DNA of 64,000 bases from Micromonospora nigra (GCF_900091585.1 NZ_FMHT01000003.1:2217501-2281500); one strand, 5' to 3'. Shown: positions 45,166 through 55,067, counted from the first letter of the stretch. A program made the numbers and translations. Notes: generated by a model from the letters alone, not told the origin.

Positions 45166-48012
45166 TCAGGCGTGTTCGGAGCGGCGGGGCGGGCGGCCGA
45201 TCGGTTGCGCGGGGGCCGGGTGCGGGAGCGCGGGCGGATGCGGACCCGTGGCGAAGCGTACGGAGTCGGCCGCCAGGTCCGGGTGCTCCACCCCCAACGC
45301 CAGCGCCACCGCCTCGTCCAGCCCCAGCTGGGCCCCCTCGCCGTACGCCTCGTCGAACGCCGCGTCGCCCAGCAACCCGCACAGGGCCACCTGCCGTTGC
45401 GTCCAGTACGTCCCGTAGATGCCCGGCGTCGACCGCAGGCTCGCCCGCGTCGCCTGCGCCGCGCCGAAGAGCCGTGCCCCCGTGAGCGGGTCACCTCCCA
45501 CCGCGCAGCGCACCGCGATCGCGTTCAGCGTGTCGCAGGCCCGACCGTGGAAACCGTGGCCCATCCGGGAACGCAGCGCCACGAGCAGGTGTTCGTGCGC
45601 CGCCACCAGATCACCCCGGGCCAGGGCGACCATGCCGAGGAGCATGTCCACCGACCGGCGGCCCCGCTCCACCGGCCGGGCCGCCTCCACCGGCCGGGCC
45701 GCCGCGAGCAGTTCCGCCGCCTCGTCCAGAGCACCGCGCCGCCACAGCAGCTCCGCCAGGCTGAACACCGCGAACAGGGCCTCACCCACCACCTGTTGCC
45801 CGTCGGCCCAGTCGATGACCTCGCGGCACACCCGCTCGGCCTCGGCGAACTGCCTCATGTCGACCAGCGGCGCGGCCCGGCCGGCGAGGACCCGGGCGAG
45901 CAGGCCCGCGTCGCCGGCCTGCCGGGCCGCCGCCTCGGCCCGCTGCGAGTAGCGCAACTCCTCGCCGAACTCGCCGTCCGCGCCGGCATGCAGCGAATGC
46001 ATGTGGTACGCGGCGGCCAGTTCCGCGTCGGGAATCGCCTCACCCGTCTCGGCGATGCGCCCGTACAGCCGGAACAGCCAGAGCCGACCCTCCCGGGCCA
46101 GCCCCCGCTCCCGCCACCACTGGTCCAGCCCGGCCGCCAGCCGCAGGCCCGCCCGGGCACTGCCCCCGGTGGCGCACCACCGCAGGGCCGCCCGCAGTTC
46201 CCCGGCGAGGGGATCGAGCGCATACAGGGACAGGGTCACCGGGCTGCCGTCCGGGCCCAGGTGCGCCCGTTCCAGCGCGTGCGCCGACCAGGCCACGTGC
46301 CGGTCCCGGGCCGCCTGCTCCTCCCCCGCCTCGGCCAGCCGGCGCGCGGCGTACGCGCGGATCGGGTCGAGCATCCGGTAGGTGCACCCGGCCGCGTACG
46401 GCTCGGCCAGCACCATCGACTTGTCCACCAGCACGCTGAGCGGGTCGAGCGGATCGTCTTCGAGCAGCCACTCCACGGTCGGCAGGTCGACGGGGTTCGC
46501 GAACACCGCCAGCCAGCGCAGCAGCCGGGCCGCGCGGGGCCCCAGGGTGCGGTACGACCAGGTGACCGTGGCCTGCATGGTGAGGTGCCGCTCGACCGCC
46601 GAGCGTTGCACCGCCCGGGACGCCGGGCTGGGCGGGGACGCCCCGGCCGCCGCCGCGACCAGGTCCACGGTGTCCTCCTGGTTGCCCGTCCAGCCGCGCT
46701 CGACCGGCGGCGGCTGCGGGGCGTCCCGCCCGGCGTCGAGCGTGCCGAGCACGTCGTCGAGGCGTTCGGCGAGCTGACCGACCGACAGCACCCGCAGCCG
46801 CGCCGCCGCCAACTCGATGGCCAGTGGCAGCCCGTCGAGGCGGCGGACCACCCGACGCAGGTCGGCCGACTCCGCGGCGTCGGGCTGTCGGCCACCCCGG
46901 GCGGCGGCGGTGCGGTCCAGCAGGAGGGCGACCGCGTCGCTCTCGGCCCCCTCGGCGGGCGGGTCGACCGCCAGCGGCGGGATCCGCCAGACCACCTCGC
47001 CGGGCAGCCCGAACGACTCCCGGCTGGTGGCCAGCACCCGCACCCCGCCACCGCCCGCGAGCAGCCGCGAGATCAGTTCGGCGGTGGCCGCCGGCTGGGC
47101 GTCGCAGGTGTCGAAGACGACCAGCATCCGGCGGGGTGCCGCGTACTCCACCAGGGTGTCGACCATCGGGCGGCCGGGCTCCGGACGCAGCCCGAGCACG
47201 GCGGCGACCGCGAACGCCACCAGCCCCGGGTCGGTCACGGCGGCGATGTCGACGAACCAGACCCCGTCCGGGTACGTCTCGACGAGTTCGGTGCCCAACT
47301 CGACGGCGAGCCGGGTCTTGCCGGCCCCGCCGGCCCCCAGCACGGTGACCAGCCGGTGCCCCTCGACCAGCCGGCGCAGCTCGGCGCGTTCGGCCTGCCG
47401 CCCCACGAACGTGGTGACCTGCACGGGCAGGTTGTGGGCGACGGCGTCGGCGGTGCGCGGCCGGGGGAACTGCCGCTCCAGGCCGGGCGCGACGAGTTGG
47501 AACAGCCGTTCCCGGTCGTCGAAGCCACGCAGCCGGTGCAGACCGAGATCCAGCAGGGACGCCCCGGCGGGCAGCGGCTCGGCGCGCGACGCGGTGGCGG
47601 CGGAACAGAGCACCTGCCCGCCGTGCGCGGCGGCGGCCACCCGGGCCGCCCGGTGCACCTCGGGGCTCGCGTACTCGCCGTCGCGGGGCTCCGCCCAGCC
47701 CGTGTGCAGGCCCATGCGTACCCGGGGCGCGGCCTCCTTGGTGGGCCACTCGTGCTCGGCCAGGGCACGTTGCGCGGTGAGGCAGGCGGTGAGCGCGGCG
47801 GTGGCGTCCCCGAAGGCGAGGAAGAACGAATCGCCCTCGGTCAGCAGCTCCGCGCCCTCGGTCGCGGCGATCGTGCGGCGCAGCAGGCGGCGGTGTTCGC
47901 GCAGCACCGGCCGGTAGCCGGGGCCGAGAAGCTGGGCCAGGCGGGTGGAGCCCTCGATGTCGGTGAAGACGAACGTCACCCAGCCGCTGGGGAGGTGGAT
48001 CCGTGTCGACAC
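45166..48012 (-). CDS. cyclase-domain/NB-ARC ATPase/TPR regulator
   Basis: The 948-residue protein has a class III nucleotidyl-cyclase domain (about 10-185): metal Asp18 in FTDIEGST and Asp61 in EGDSFF, but Leu57 where Lys is usual and His120 where the transition-state Asn is usual (Arg124 is present). Then come a P-loop (VTVLGAGGAGKTRLAVEL), an NB-ARC-like ATPase, and TPR-type helices to the end. It lacks the LuxR DNA-binding domain of related MalT-like proteins. It may act as a nucleotide-gated adaptor; cyclase activity is doubtful. The start is GTG 48012 with GGGGAGG 8 nt upstream. Confidence 0.88.
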   Translation of the reverse strand: MSTRIHLPSGWVTFVFTDIEGSTRLAQLLGPGYRPVLREHRRLLRRTIAATEGAELLTEGDSFFLAFGDATAALTACLTAQRALAEHEWPTKEAAPRVRMGLHTGWAEPRDGEYASPEVHRAARVAAAAHGGQVLCSAATASRAEPLPAGASLLDLGLHRLRGFDDRERLFQLVAPGLERQFPRPRTADAVAHNLPVQVTTFVGRQAERAELRRLVEGHRLVTVLGAGGAGKTRLAVELGTELVETYPDGVWFVDIAAVTDPGLVAFAVAAVLGLRPEPGRPMVDTLVEYAAPRRMLVVFDTCDAQPAATAELISRLLAGGGGVRVLATSRESFGLPGEVVWRIPPLAVDPPAEGAESDAVALLLDRTAAARGGRQPDAAESADLRRVVRRLDGLPLAIELAAARLRVLSVGQLAERLDDVLGTLDAGRDAPQPPPVERGWTGNQEDTVDLVAAAAGASPPSPASRAVQRSAVERHLTMQATVTWSYRTLGPRAARLLRWLAVFANPVDLPTVEWLLEDDPLDPLSVLVDKSMVLAEPYAAGCTYRMLDPIRAYAARRLAEAGEEQAARDRHVAWSAHALERAHLGPDGSPVTLSLYALDPLAGELRAALRWCATGGSARAGLRLAAGLDQWWRERGLAREGRLWLFRLYGRIAETGEAIPDAELAAAYHMHSLHAGADGEFGEELRYSQRAEAAARQAGDAGLLARVLAGRAAPLVDMRQFAEAERVCREVIDWADGQQVVGEALFAVFSLAELLWRRGALDEAAELLAAARPVEAARPVERGRRSVDMLLGMVALARGDLVAAHEHLLVALRSRMGHGFHGRACDTLNAIAVRCAVGGDPLTGARLFGAAQATRASLRSTPGIYGTYWTQRQVALCGLLGDAAFDEAYGEGAQLGLDEAVALALGVEHPDLAADSVRFATGPHPPALPHPAPAQPIGRPPRRSEHA

Positions 48013-48060
48013 GCCTGCACCTCCCCTGACCGTGGCTTCATGCTGCCCGACATCACACCG

Positions 48061-48073
48061 TCACGCATCGTGA
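48061..48073. promoter_or_regulatory. TCACG-CAT-CGTGA operator-like palindrome
   Basis: A perfect 5-bp inverted repeat with 3-nt spacer lies about 50 nt upstream of the cyclase-ATPase GTG, in the 173-nt gap to the zinc-ribbon gene. It could be an operator for the regulator gene; the binder is unknown. Confidence 0.35.
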
Positions 48074-48185
48074 GAACGGTCGGGCTTCGCCCCAAGCTGC
48101 CACCGGACGAGCGCGCGGGCAAGGTCGCACCCCGCGTCAGGCCGGCGGGTGCCGCGCCGACCACCGGGCACCCTGGGGAGCCGGC

Positions 48186-48404
48186 TCAGCAGCCGCAGCC
48201 GCCACCGCAGCAGCCGCCGCCGGTCGGGGCTGACGCGGGACCGCTCGGGGAGCCGCCCCGGCCGGTGACCGCCACCGTGGACAGCAGCTTCACCGTGTCG
48301 GTGTGCCCCTGGGGGCACGACGCCGGCTCGCCGGCCCGGGCCATCGGACGGTTGATCTCGAAGGTGTCGCCGCAGGCGCGGCAACGGAACTCGTACCGGG
48401 GCAT
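48186..48404 (-). CDS. FmdB-type zinc-ribbon protein
   Basis: The 72-residue protein begins MPRYEFRCRACGDTFE, the FmdB zinc-ribbon start, with a second metal pair in ASCPQGH. It ends in a Gly/Cys-rich tail (GGGCCGGGCGC). The family is thought to be regulatory (FmdB of Methylophilus). Its start is only 38 nt from the divergent transglycosylase gene, so both promoters would overlap. Confidence 0.85.
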   Translation of the reverse strand: MPRYEFRCRACGDTFEINRPMARAGEPASCPQGHTDTVKLLSTVAVTGRGGSPSGPASAPTGGGCCGGGCGC

Positions 48405-48442
48405 GACAACAGGGTACGACCGGACCTGACGTCGGCGGGGAC

Positions 48443-49720
48443 ATGGGTGATACTCGACGGGTGGTGGACGGCGAGGACAGATCGGTACTTCGGCCCCTGC
48501 GACCGGCCGCGCCGCCCGACGGGCCGGCGACCCGGTCGTCGGCGGCAGCCGAGGCGCCGGCCAGCAGGCTGCCGCGACCCCGCCGGCCGTGGTCGAGGTC
48601 CACCACCGATTCCCCGGCCGCACCGCCCGCCGCACCCTCCTCCGGGGACGTCCCGACGAAGGACGCCACGCCGGCCGAGAGCGCCACGCCGGCCACGGAC
48701 GCCGCGCCGGCCGAGAGCGCCACGCCCGCCAAGGACGCCACGCCGGGCCCGGCGGCCACGACAACCGACGAGGTCACGTCCGCTCCGACCCCGGCGGGCC
48801 GACGTCGCCGGGTCCCACTGGCACACGCCGTACGCCTGCCGACGCCGCGCCAGGCGGCGGCGCGGGCCACCCGGGCGACCCGTGACTGGTCACGGCGACC
48901 CAGCGGTCGGCTCACCCTGCCGGGCGTCTTCCTGCTGGTCCTGGTCGCCGGCACGGCGACGGCCGGCGCACTGGTCGTGCCCGCCGCCGCCCCGCCACGG
49001 CCGGCCGCGGTCGACTCCTCCGCCGACCCGTCCACCGGCCCGACCGACCTCGTGCCCGCCGCGCCCGGCGCGACGCCCCCGCCCACCGCCACGCTCCCGC
49101 CGGGTGCCGCGCTGCCGACCGTGCCCGGCACCGCCCCGGTCGGTGGCCGGCCCTCGGACGCGCTCGCCGACTGGGCCCGCCAGGTGGGCCCGAAGGTGGG
49201 CATCGCGCCGGTGGCGATGCAGGCGTACGGCTACGCCGAGCTGGTGCTGGCCGAGACCGACCGGAGCTGCGGCCTGAGCTGGACCACGCTGGCCGCGATC
49301 GGGTTCGTCGAGTCGGGGCACGGGCAGGCCAACAACGCCAGCCTCGGCGCGGACGGTCGGGCCCTGCCCGAGATCATCGGGCTGCCGTTGGACGGCCAGG
49401 GCAACCGGATGCGCATCGCCGACACCGACGGCGGTCGGCTCGACCGGGACACCACCTACGACCGGGCGGTCGGGCCCATGCAGTTCATCCCGACGACCTG
49501 GCAGGAGATCGGCGCGGACGCCGACAACGACGGCGTGAAGGACCCGCACAACATCCACGACGCCGCCCTCGCGGCCGGCAACTACCTGTGCAAGGGCGGC
49601 CGGAACCTGACCATCCCGGGTGACTGGTGGAACGCCATCCTGTCATACAACGCGGTGCGCCGGTACGCCCAGGAGGTCTTCGACACCGCCAACCGGTACG
49701 GACAGGCCAGTCGCACGTGA
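48443..49720 (+). CDS. membrane-anchored lytic murein transglycosylase, MltB-like
   Basis: The 425-residue protein has a long disordered N-terminal part with DATPAESATPA-type repeats (about 70-100), one membrane helix (about 155-175), a second Pro/Ala linker, and a C-terminal transglycosylase domain (about 240-420). The domain holds TLAAIGFVESGHGQ with the catalytic Glu and AVGPMQFIPTTWQ. It cuts the glycan strand of peptidoglycan. ATG 48443 or GTG 48461 could start it. The linker repeats may vary in length. Confidence 0.88.
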   Translation: MGDTRRVVDGEDRSVLRPLRPAAPPDGPATRSSAAAEAPASRLPRPRRPWSRSTTDSPAAPPAAPSSGDVPTKDATPAESATPATDAAPAESATPAKDATPGPAATTTDEVTSAPTPAGRRRRVPLAHAVRLPTPRQAAARATRATRDWSRRPSGRLTLPGVFLLVLVAGTATAGALVVPAAAPPRPAAVDSSADPSTGPTDLVPAAPGATPPPTATLPPGAALPTVPGTAPVGGRPSDALADWARQVGPKVGIAPVAMQAYGYAELVLAETDRSCGLSWTTLAAIGFVESGHGQANNASLGADGRALPEIIGLPLDGQGNRMRIADTDGGRLDRDTTYDRAVGPMQFIPTTWQEIGADADNDGVKDPHNIHDAALAAGNYLCKGGRNLTIPGDWWNAILSYNAVRRYAQEVFDTANRYGQASRT

Positions 49721-49792
49721 CGTGATCGTCCGCATACATTAGAGAACTGGACACTTCCCCCAAGCTGCCGTTACCGGCAAGCTAGGAGCGTG

Positions 49793-50809
49793 ATGGTGCG
49801 CGAGTGGGACCCCAGGACCGCGTCGTCCGCCGAGATCGCGTCGCTGCTGGACACGCTGAACGCGGTCCTGGCGGCCGACCTCCCGCAGGATCCGCCGTGG
49901 CGGGAGAGTTCCCTGCGGGAATACCTCGCCGAGGTCATGCCCGGCGAACGACGGCTCTCCTGGGTCGCCCAGGAAGATCCGGCCACCGGCGGCACACCGG
50001 GAGCCATCGTCGGCCACGTGCACGTGCTGCTGCTCGGTGACATCGGTGTGCTGGAGGTGCTGGTGCACCCCGCGCACCGGCGCGGCGGGCTCGGCCGCGA
50101 CCTCGTGCTGACCGCCGCCCGCCGGGTCTACCAGGAGGGCTTCTCGTCGATCGGGGTCGAGGTCGTGGGCGACACCCCGGCCGTGGCCTTCTACGAGGCG
50201 CTGGGCTTCGCCCGGGAGTACGTGGAGACCCGCAGCGTCCTCGACCTGTCCTCGGTGGACTGGGCGGAGCTGGCCGGCATGACCACCGGTGTGGACACCG
50301 GCTACCAGCTCCAGTTCCACCCCGGCGGCCCGCCGGACGAGCTGATCGAGGCGTACGCGCGGACGAAGGCCGAGGTGCGGGACGTCGACGACGGCGAACT
50401 GCGTCCCAGCTCCTACGACCCGCAGCGGCTGCGGGACAGCCTGGACTGCCTGCACCGGCGGGGCATGAAGCCGTACATCGTGCTCGCCCTGCACGAGCCG
50501 ACCGGCGAGGTCGCGGGCCTGACAGAGGTGGTGGTGCCCGCCCAGCACCCGACCCGCGCCGACCAGTACGACACGATCGTCGTGGAGGACCACCGCGGGT
50601 ACGGCATCGACCGGGCGATCAAGGCGCGGATGCTGCTGGAGCTGCGCTCGGCCGAACCGCAGCTGGCCGAGGTGCAGACCTGGAACGCGCAGGCCAACGA
50701 GACCATGTTGAAGGTCAACGCCGAGCTGGGCTACCGCCCCGACCGCGACTGGTGCGAATACAGCATCGACGTGGCCGAGCTGGTGCACCGGCTCGACGCC
50801 GCCCGTTGA
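49793..50809 (+). CDS. tandem-GNAT N-acetyltransferase
   Basis: A 338-residue protein with two GNAT-fold halves. In the first half the acetyl-CoA motif A is visible as HPAHRRGGLGRDLV; the second half has VEDHRGYGIDRAIK, which lacks the full QxxGxG/A pattern. Two-domain architecture recalls mycothiol synthase MshD, but the key residues do not prove it. AGGAG at 49784-49788 serves starts at GTG 49790, ATG 49793 or GTG 49796. Confidence 0.87.
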   Translation: MVREWDPRTASSAEIASLLDTLNAVLAADLPQDPPWRESSLREYLAEVMPGERRLSWVAQEDPATGGTPGAIVGHVHVLLLGDIGVLEVLVHPAHRRGGLGRDLVLTAARRVYQEGFSSIGVEVVGDTPAVAFYEALGFAREYVETRSVLDLSSVDWAELAGMTTGVDTGYQLQFHPGGPPDELIEAYARTKAEVRDVDDGELRPSSYDPQRLRDSLDCLHRRGMKPYIVLALHEPTGEVAGLTEVVVPAQHPTRADQYDTIVVEDHRGYGIDRAIKARMLLELRSAEPQLAEVQTWNAQANETMLKVNAELGYRPDRDWCEYSIDVAELVHRLDAAR

Positions 50810-50914
50810 CCGTCCCGGGGCACGAATTCACCACACCGACCTCCGGGGGATGGACGCTGGACAGCATCGACGCTTAACGTGCGTTGACCCCCGTCCACCC
50901 ATCGTGGAGGCCCC

Positions 50915-53900
50915 ATGCGCCCGCGCCGCACCATCGCCGCGCTCGCGACCGCCGCCGCCGTCATCACGGCCATCGGCGTCGCACCCCCCGCGGCCAGCGC
51001 CGCGCCCACCGATCTTCTGATCTCCGAGTACGTCGAGGGCTCGTCGAACAACAAGGCGATCGAGCTGTTCAACGGCACCGCTTCCGCCGTCGACCTGACG
51101 GTCGGCGGATACCAGCTCCAGGTGTACTTCAACGGCTCCACCAACCCGACGACCCTGACTTTGGACGGCACGGTCGCGGCCGGTGACGTGTTCGTCCTCG
51201 CCGCCGCGTCCGCCGCGCCCGCCATCCTGGCCGCGGCCGACCAGACGACCGGCGCGAGCCTGTTCAACGGCGACGACGCGATCGTGCTCCGCCGGGGAAC
51301 CACCGTGGTCGACTCGATCGGTCAGGTCGGCGTCGACCCGGGCACCGAGTGGGGCTCGGGTCTCACCAGCACCGCCGACAACACCCTGCGCCGGTCGGGC
51401 AGCGTCCCGACCGGGGACACCGACCCGTCGGACGGGTTCGACCCCGCGGCCCAGTGGGCCGGCTTCCCGACCGACACCTTCGACGGTCTCGGCGCGCACA
51501 CCGTCGACGGTGGAGGGCCCGTCGACCGGCCCGCCACGGTCACCTGTGGCCCGCCGCTGACCACGGCGGTCGGCACCGCCGCCGCCCGTGAGGTGACCGC
51601 CACCGACGTCGACGACCGGGTCGTCGACCTGGCTGTCACCTCGGTCACCCCCACCCCCACCGCCGGCTCGATCACCCGCACCGCCGGCACCCCGGCCGAC
51701 GCGGTCGGCGGCACCGCCACCGCCACCGTCACCGCCAGCGCCGAGCTGCCCTCAGGGGCGTACTCGGTGGTGGTCACCGCGACGGACGTCGACGGCGGCA
51801 CCGCCACCTGCACCCTGACTGTGCAGGTCACCCGGGAACTGACCGTCGGCGAGGTGCAGGGCCCGACCAGTGACGACGAGTCCGGCCCCGCCGACCGGTC
51901 GCCGCTGGCTCCGGCCAGTGGCACCAGCCCGACCCTGTACGACGTGCGCGGCGTCATCACCCAGCTGACCCTGGCCCGCTCGTCGGCCGGTGCCGAGCAG
52001 CGCGGCTTCTTCCTGCAGAGCCGGTCCGACGCCACCGACGGTGACCCGACCAGCTCCGACGGCATCTTCGTGTTCATGGGTTCCTTCACCTCGCTGATCG
52101 GCGGCTACGTGCCGACGGTGGGCGACGAGGTGGTGCTGCGGGCGCGGGTGTCGGAGTACTTCAACATGACGCAGCTCTCCGGCGCGTCCCTGGTCCGCCG
52201 GCTGGCCTCCGGCCTCGACGTGGACGCCGTCGTCACGGTGACCGACGCCGTCCCGCCGGTCGACCTGGCGGACGCCGGCCGGTTCTGGGAGCGGCACGAG
52301 GGTGCCCGGATGCGGGTGCGCGCCGGCAGCGGCGCGGTCAGCGGCCGGGACGTGTTCTCCGGCACCGCCGACGCCGAGACCTGGGTGGTCGACCGGGACG
52401 ATCCGCTGCTCGACCGCGCCGACCCGTACGCCCGCCGGGTGTTCCGGGACGCGCACCCGCTCGACAACGACCCGACCCGCACCTTCGACGACGGCAACGG
52501 CCAGCGGATCATGCTGGGCAGCATGGGCGTCAAGGGCACCACCGGGGACAGCGGTGCGCTGCTGCCGCCCGCACGCACCTTCGACACGCTGACCGCCGAC
52601 GCCGTCGGCGGCGTCTACTTCTCGTTCGAGAAGTACGGCGTCCAGGTGGAGAGCGCGGCGTTCACCGCCGGGGCCGACCCGTCGCGGAACGCGCCGCCGC
52701 GACCGGCGAAGCGCACCGAGGAGGTCGCGGTCGCCACCTACAACGTGGAGAACCTGTACGACTTCCGCGACGACCCGTTCGACGGCTGCGACTTCGTCGG
52801 CAACTCCGGCTGCCCCGGGGTACGCCCGCCGTTCAACTACGTGCCGGCCAGTGAGCGGGACTACCTCGACCAGCTCGCGGCGCTGGCCGACCAGATCACC
52901 AGGGACCTGCACGCACCGGATCTGATCCTCGTGCAGGAGGCCGAGGACCAGGACATCTGTTCCGTCGCCGGTGGCCGGCTGGTCTGTGGTGACACGAACG
53001 ACGCCGACGGTGCCCCCGACACCCTCCAGGAGTTGGCGCTGGCGGTGACGGCGGCCGGCGGGCCGGCCTACGCCGCCGCGTACGACCGCACCGGCGCGGA
53101 CGACCGCGGTATCACCTCGGCGTTCCTGTACCGCACCGACCGGCTGTCGCTCGCCGAGGCGAGCGCCGCCGACCCGGTCCTGGGCTCGTCGCCCACGGTG
53201 CGGTACCGGTCGGCGGGGCTGCCCGGCAACGCCGACGTGCAGAACCCCAAGGCGCTCAACGCGTCGCTGCCGGCCGACGTGGACACCTCGACGGGCCTCG
53301 ACGGCGACAACGTCTTCACCCGCGCCCCTCAGCTCGGCAAGTTCACCGTGGCCGCCGCGCCCGGGTCGAGCGAGACCTTCACGCTGTGGGCGGCGAGCAA
53401 CCACTTCTCGTCGGGGCCGGACCGCCGGGTCGGGCAGCGCCGGGAGCAGGCCGCCTACGGGGCGGCGATCGTCACCGCGATCGAGGCGTCGGACCCGCAC
53501 GCGCGGGTGGTGTTCGGCGGGGACCTGAACGTCTTCCCCCGCCCCGACGACCCGGTGGCGACGGCGGCTGCGCCGACTCCGTCGGACCAGCTCGGCCCGC
53601 TGTACGGGGCGGGGATGCGCAACCTGTGGGACGACCTGCTGGCCGACGCGCCGTCCTCGGCGTACTCGTACAGCTTCGCCGGGCAGGCGCAGACGTTGGA
53701 CCACCTGTTCGTCAACGCCGCACTGCACGCCGACCTGGTGCAGGTACGGGCCGCGCACATCAACGCGGACTGGCCGGCGGAGCACGCGGGTGACGGCTCG
53801 CGCGGTTCCAGCGACCACGATCCGCAGGTGGCCCGGTTCCGGTCGCGGGCGACGCTGAGCGTGGCGGACGCCTCGGTGGTCGAGGGCGACAGGGGCACCC

Positions 53901-54181
53901 GCCAGCTGACCTTCCAGGTGACCGTCTCCCGGCCGCTGTCGCAGCCGATGACGCTGTGCGCCGCCACGGTCGGTCTGACGGCCAGGGCCGGCGTGGACTT
54001 CGACCCGTACGTCGGTTGCCGGATCCTGCCCGCCGGGCAGACCTCGCTGGCATTCCCGGTGACCGTCCGGGGTGACCGGAAGGCGGAGGCGAACGAGAGG
54101 ATCCTGTTCGCGGTTGCCGGTTCGCCGGCCCTGCGGTTCACCGATCCGCTGGCGATCGGCACCGTCACGAACGACGACTGA
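50915..54181 (+). CDS. secreted ExeM/NucH-family nuclease with lamin-tail and Calx-beta domains
   Basis: The 1088-residue exported protein has a signal peptide (about 1-29), a lamin-tail domain (LLISEYVEGSSNNKAIELFN, about 33-165), a beta-rich middle (about 190-560, OB-like) and an endonuclease/exonuclease/phosphatase domain (about 600-965). The last shows VATYNVENLYD, LVQEAED, ASNHFSSG, GGDLNVF, DHLFVN and SSDHDP, all metal or catalytic motifs. A Calx-beta repeat (about 975-1085) ends it. It probably degrades extracellular DNA. ATG 50915 has GTGGAGG nearby. A strong hairpin terminator follows. Confidence 0.9.
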   Translation: MRPRRTIAALATAAAVITAIGVAPPAASAAPTDLLISEYVEGSSNNKAIELFNGTASAVDLTVGGYQLQVYFNGSTNPTTLTLDGTVAAGDVFVLAAASAAPAILAAADQTTGASLFNGDDAIVLRRGTTVVDSIGQVGVDPGTEWGSGLTSTADNTLRRSGSVPTGDTDPSDGFDPAAQWAGFPTDTFDGLGAHTVDGGGPVDRPATVTCGPPLTTAVGTAAAREVTATDVDDRVVDLAVTSVTPTPTAGSITRTAGTPADAVGGTATATVTASAELPSGAYSVVVTATDVDGGTATCTLTVQVTRELTVGEVQGPTSDDESGPADRSPLAPASGTSPTLYDVRGVITQLTLARSSAGAEQRGFFLQSRSDATDGDPTSSDGIFVFMGSFTSLIGGYVPTVGDEVVLRARVSEYFNMTQLSGASLVRRLASGLDVDAVVTVTDAVPPVDLADAGRFWERHEGARMRVRAGSGAVSGRDVFSGTADAETWVVDRDDPLLDRADPYARRVFRDAHPLDNDPTRTFDDGNGQRIMLGSMGVKGTTGDSGALLPPARTFDTLTADAVGGVYFSFEKYGVQVESAAFTAGADPSRNAPPRPAKRTEEVAVATYNVENLYDFRDDPFDGCDFVGNSGCPGVRPPFNYVPASERDYLDQLAALADQITRDLHAPDLILVQEAEDQDICSVAGGRLVCGDTNDADGAPDTLQELALAVTAAGGPAYAAAYDRTGADDRGITSAFLYRTDRLSLAEASAADPVLGSSPTVRYRSAGLPGNADVQNPKALNASLPADVDTSTGLDGDNVFTRAPQLGKFTVAAAPGSSETFTLWAASNHFSSGPDRRVGQRREQAAYGAAIVTAIEASDPHARVVFGGDLNVFPRPDDPVATAAAPTPSDQLGPLYGAGMRNLWDDLLADAPSSAYSYSFAGQAQTLDHLFVNAALHADLVQVRAAHINADWPAEHAGDGSRGSSDHDPQVARFRSRATLSVADASVVEGDRGTRQLTFQVTVSRPLSQPMTLCAATVGLTARAGVDFDPYVGCRILPAGQTSLAFPVTVRGDRKAEANERILFAVAGSPALRFTDPLAIGTVTNDD

Positions 54182-54195
54182 CGGGCACGGTGACC

Positions 54196-54246
54196 GGACG
54201 GGCCCTGCGCGGGCCGGCGACCAGCCGGCTCTCGCAGGGCCCGTCC
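54196..54246. terminator. long bidirectional hairpin terminator
   Basis: GGACGGGCCCTGCG (54196-54209) pairs exactly with CGCAGGGCCCGTCC (54233-54246); inside, GCCGGC (54213-54218) pairs with GCCGGC (54224-54229) across a 5-nt loop. It lies between the convergent nuclease and membrane-protein genes and can serve both. Confidence 0.85.
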
Positions 54247-54278
54247 GCTTCGCACCCCGGACCGACGCGCGGACGGGG

Positions 54279-55067
54279 TCAGGGCGCTCCGGGGGCCGAC
54301 GTCAGCACCGGCGCGTGGTCGTGGCCGACCAGCAGCCGGGTCCCCGCCCAGGTCGTCCAGGTCAGGTAGCTGGGCACGAGCACCACCAGCGAGAGCACAC
54401 CCGTCGCCGCGGCGAACCACCGTGCGCCGGGCGCGACGGCGGGAAGCTGCGCCGCCAGCAGGACACCGACCAGTGCGGCGCCGGCCGTGACTCCGAGCGC
54501 CGCCAGGAGCATCGGCCCCTGACGGCGGCGCAGGGCGGCACCGTTGGTGGCGATCAGCCACCCGCCGGGAACGACACTGCCGAGCAGTGCCACGAGTGGC
54601 ACGTCGAGGACGACCGACAGCGCACCGGAGGCGACCGGTCCGGTGCCGGCGAACGCGGTCAGCAGCACGGCGACGCCGTGCCGCACCGGCCCTCCGCCCC
54701 GAAGTGCCGCCCACTTCCAGGTGCGGGCCACCACCGCCAGCAGCATGCCGCAGGGGGCGACGAGGAAGAGGAACTCGGCGGTGTCCTCGCCGATGAGCGG
54801 GGCGAGGGTCAGCGCACCCAGGAGCACCACCGGGGTGCCGAGCAGCCCGACGCCGGCCATGACCGCCGCCCACCGTGCGGCCCCCGGGTGGCGGTGCTGC
54901 CAGGCGAGCAGGGGCACCTTGAGCACGGTGTCGAGGCCGTAGCGCCAGCGTCGCAGTCCCCGTACGGCGAGCAGGACGGCCAGAGCCTCCTCGCGCCACC
55001 GGGCCCGGTGCGGACGGGGCAGGGCGATCGACGCCACCGCCAGCACGGCGGTCAGCAGCCGGGTCAT
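54279..55067 (-). CDS. PadR-linked integral membrane protein
   Basis: The 262-residue protein has about six membrane helices and starts MTRLLTAVLAVASIALPR, with a conserved-looking HRARWREEALAVLLAV segment between the first helices. ATG 55067 overlaps the padR stop as ATGA, so the two genes are translationally coupled. Proteins with this order are usually poorly described PadR-controlled membrane proteins; no transport motif is visible. Confidence 0.8.
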   Translation of the reverse strand: MTRLLTAVLAVASIALPRPHRARWREEALAVLLAVRGLRRWRYGLDTVLKVPLLAWQHRHPGAARWAAVMAGVGLLGTPVVLLGALTLAPLIGEDTAEFLFLVAPCGMLLAVVARTWKWAALRGGGPVRHGVAVLLTAFAGTGPVASGALSVVLDVPLVALLGSVVPGGWLIATNGAALRRRQGPMLLAALGVTAGAALVGVLLAAQLPAVAPGARWFAAATGVLSLVVLVPSYLTWTTWAGTRLLVGHDHAPVLTSAPGAP

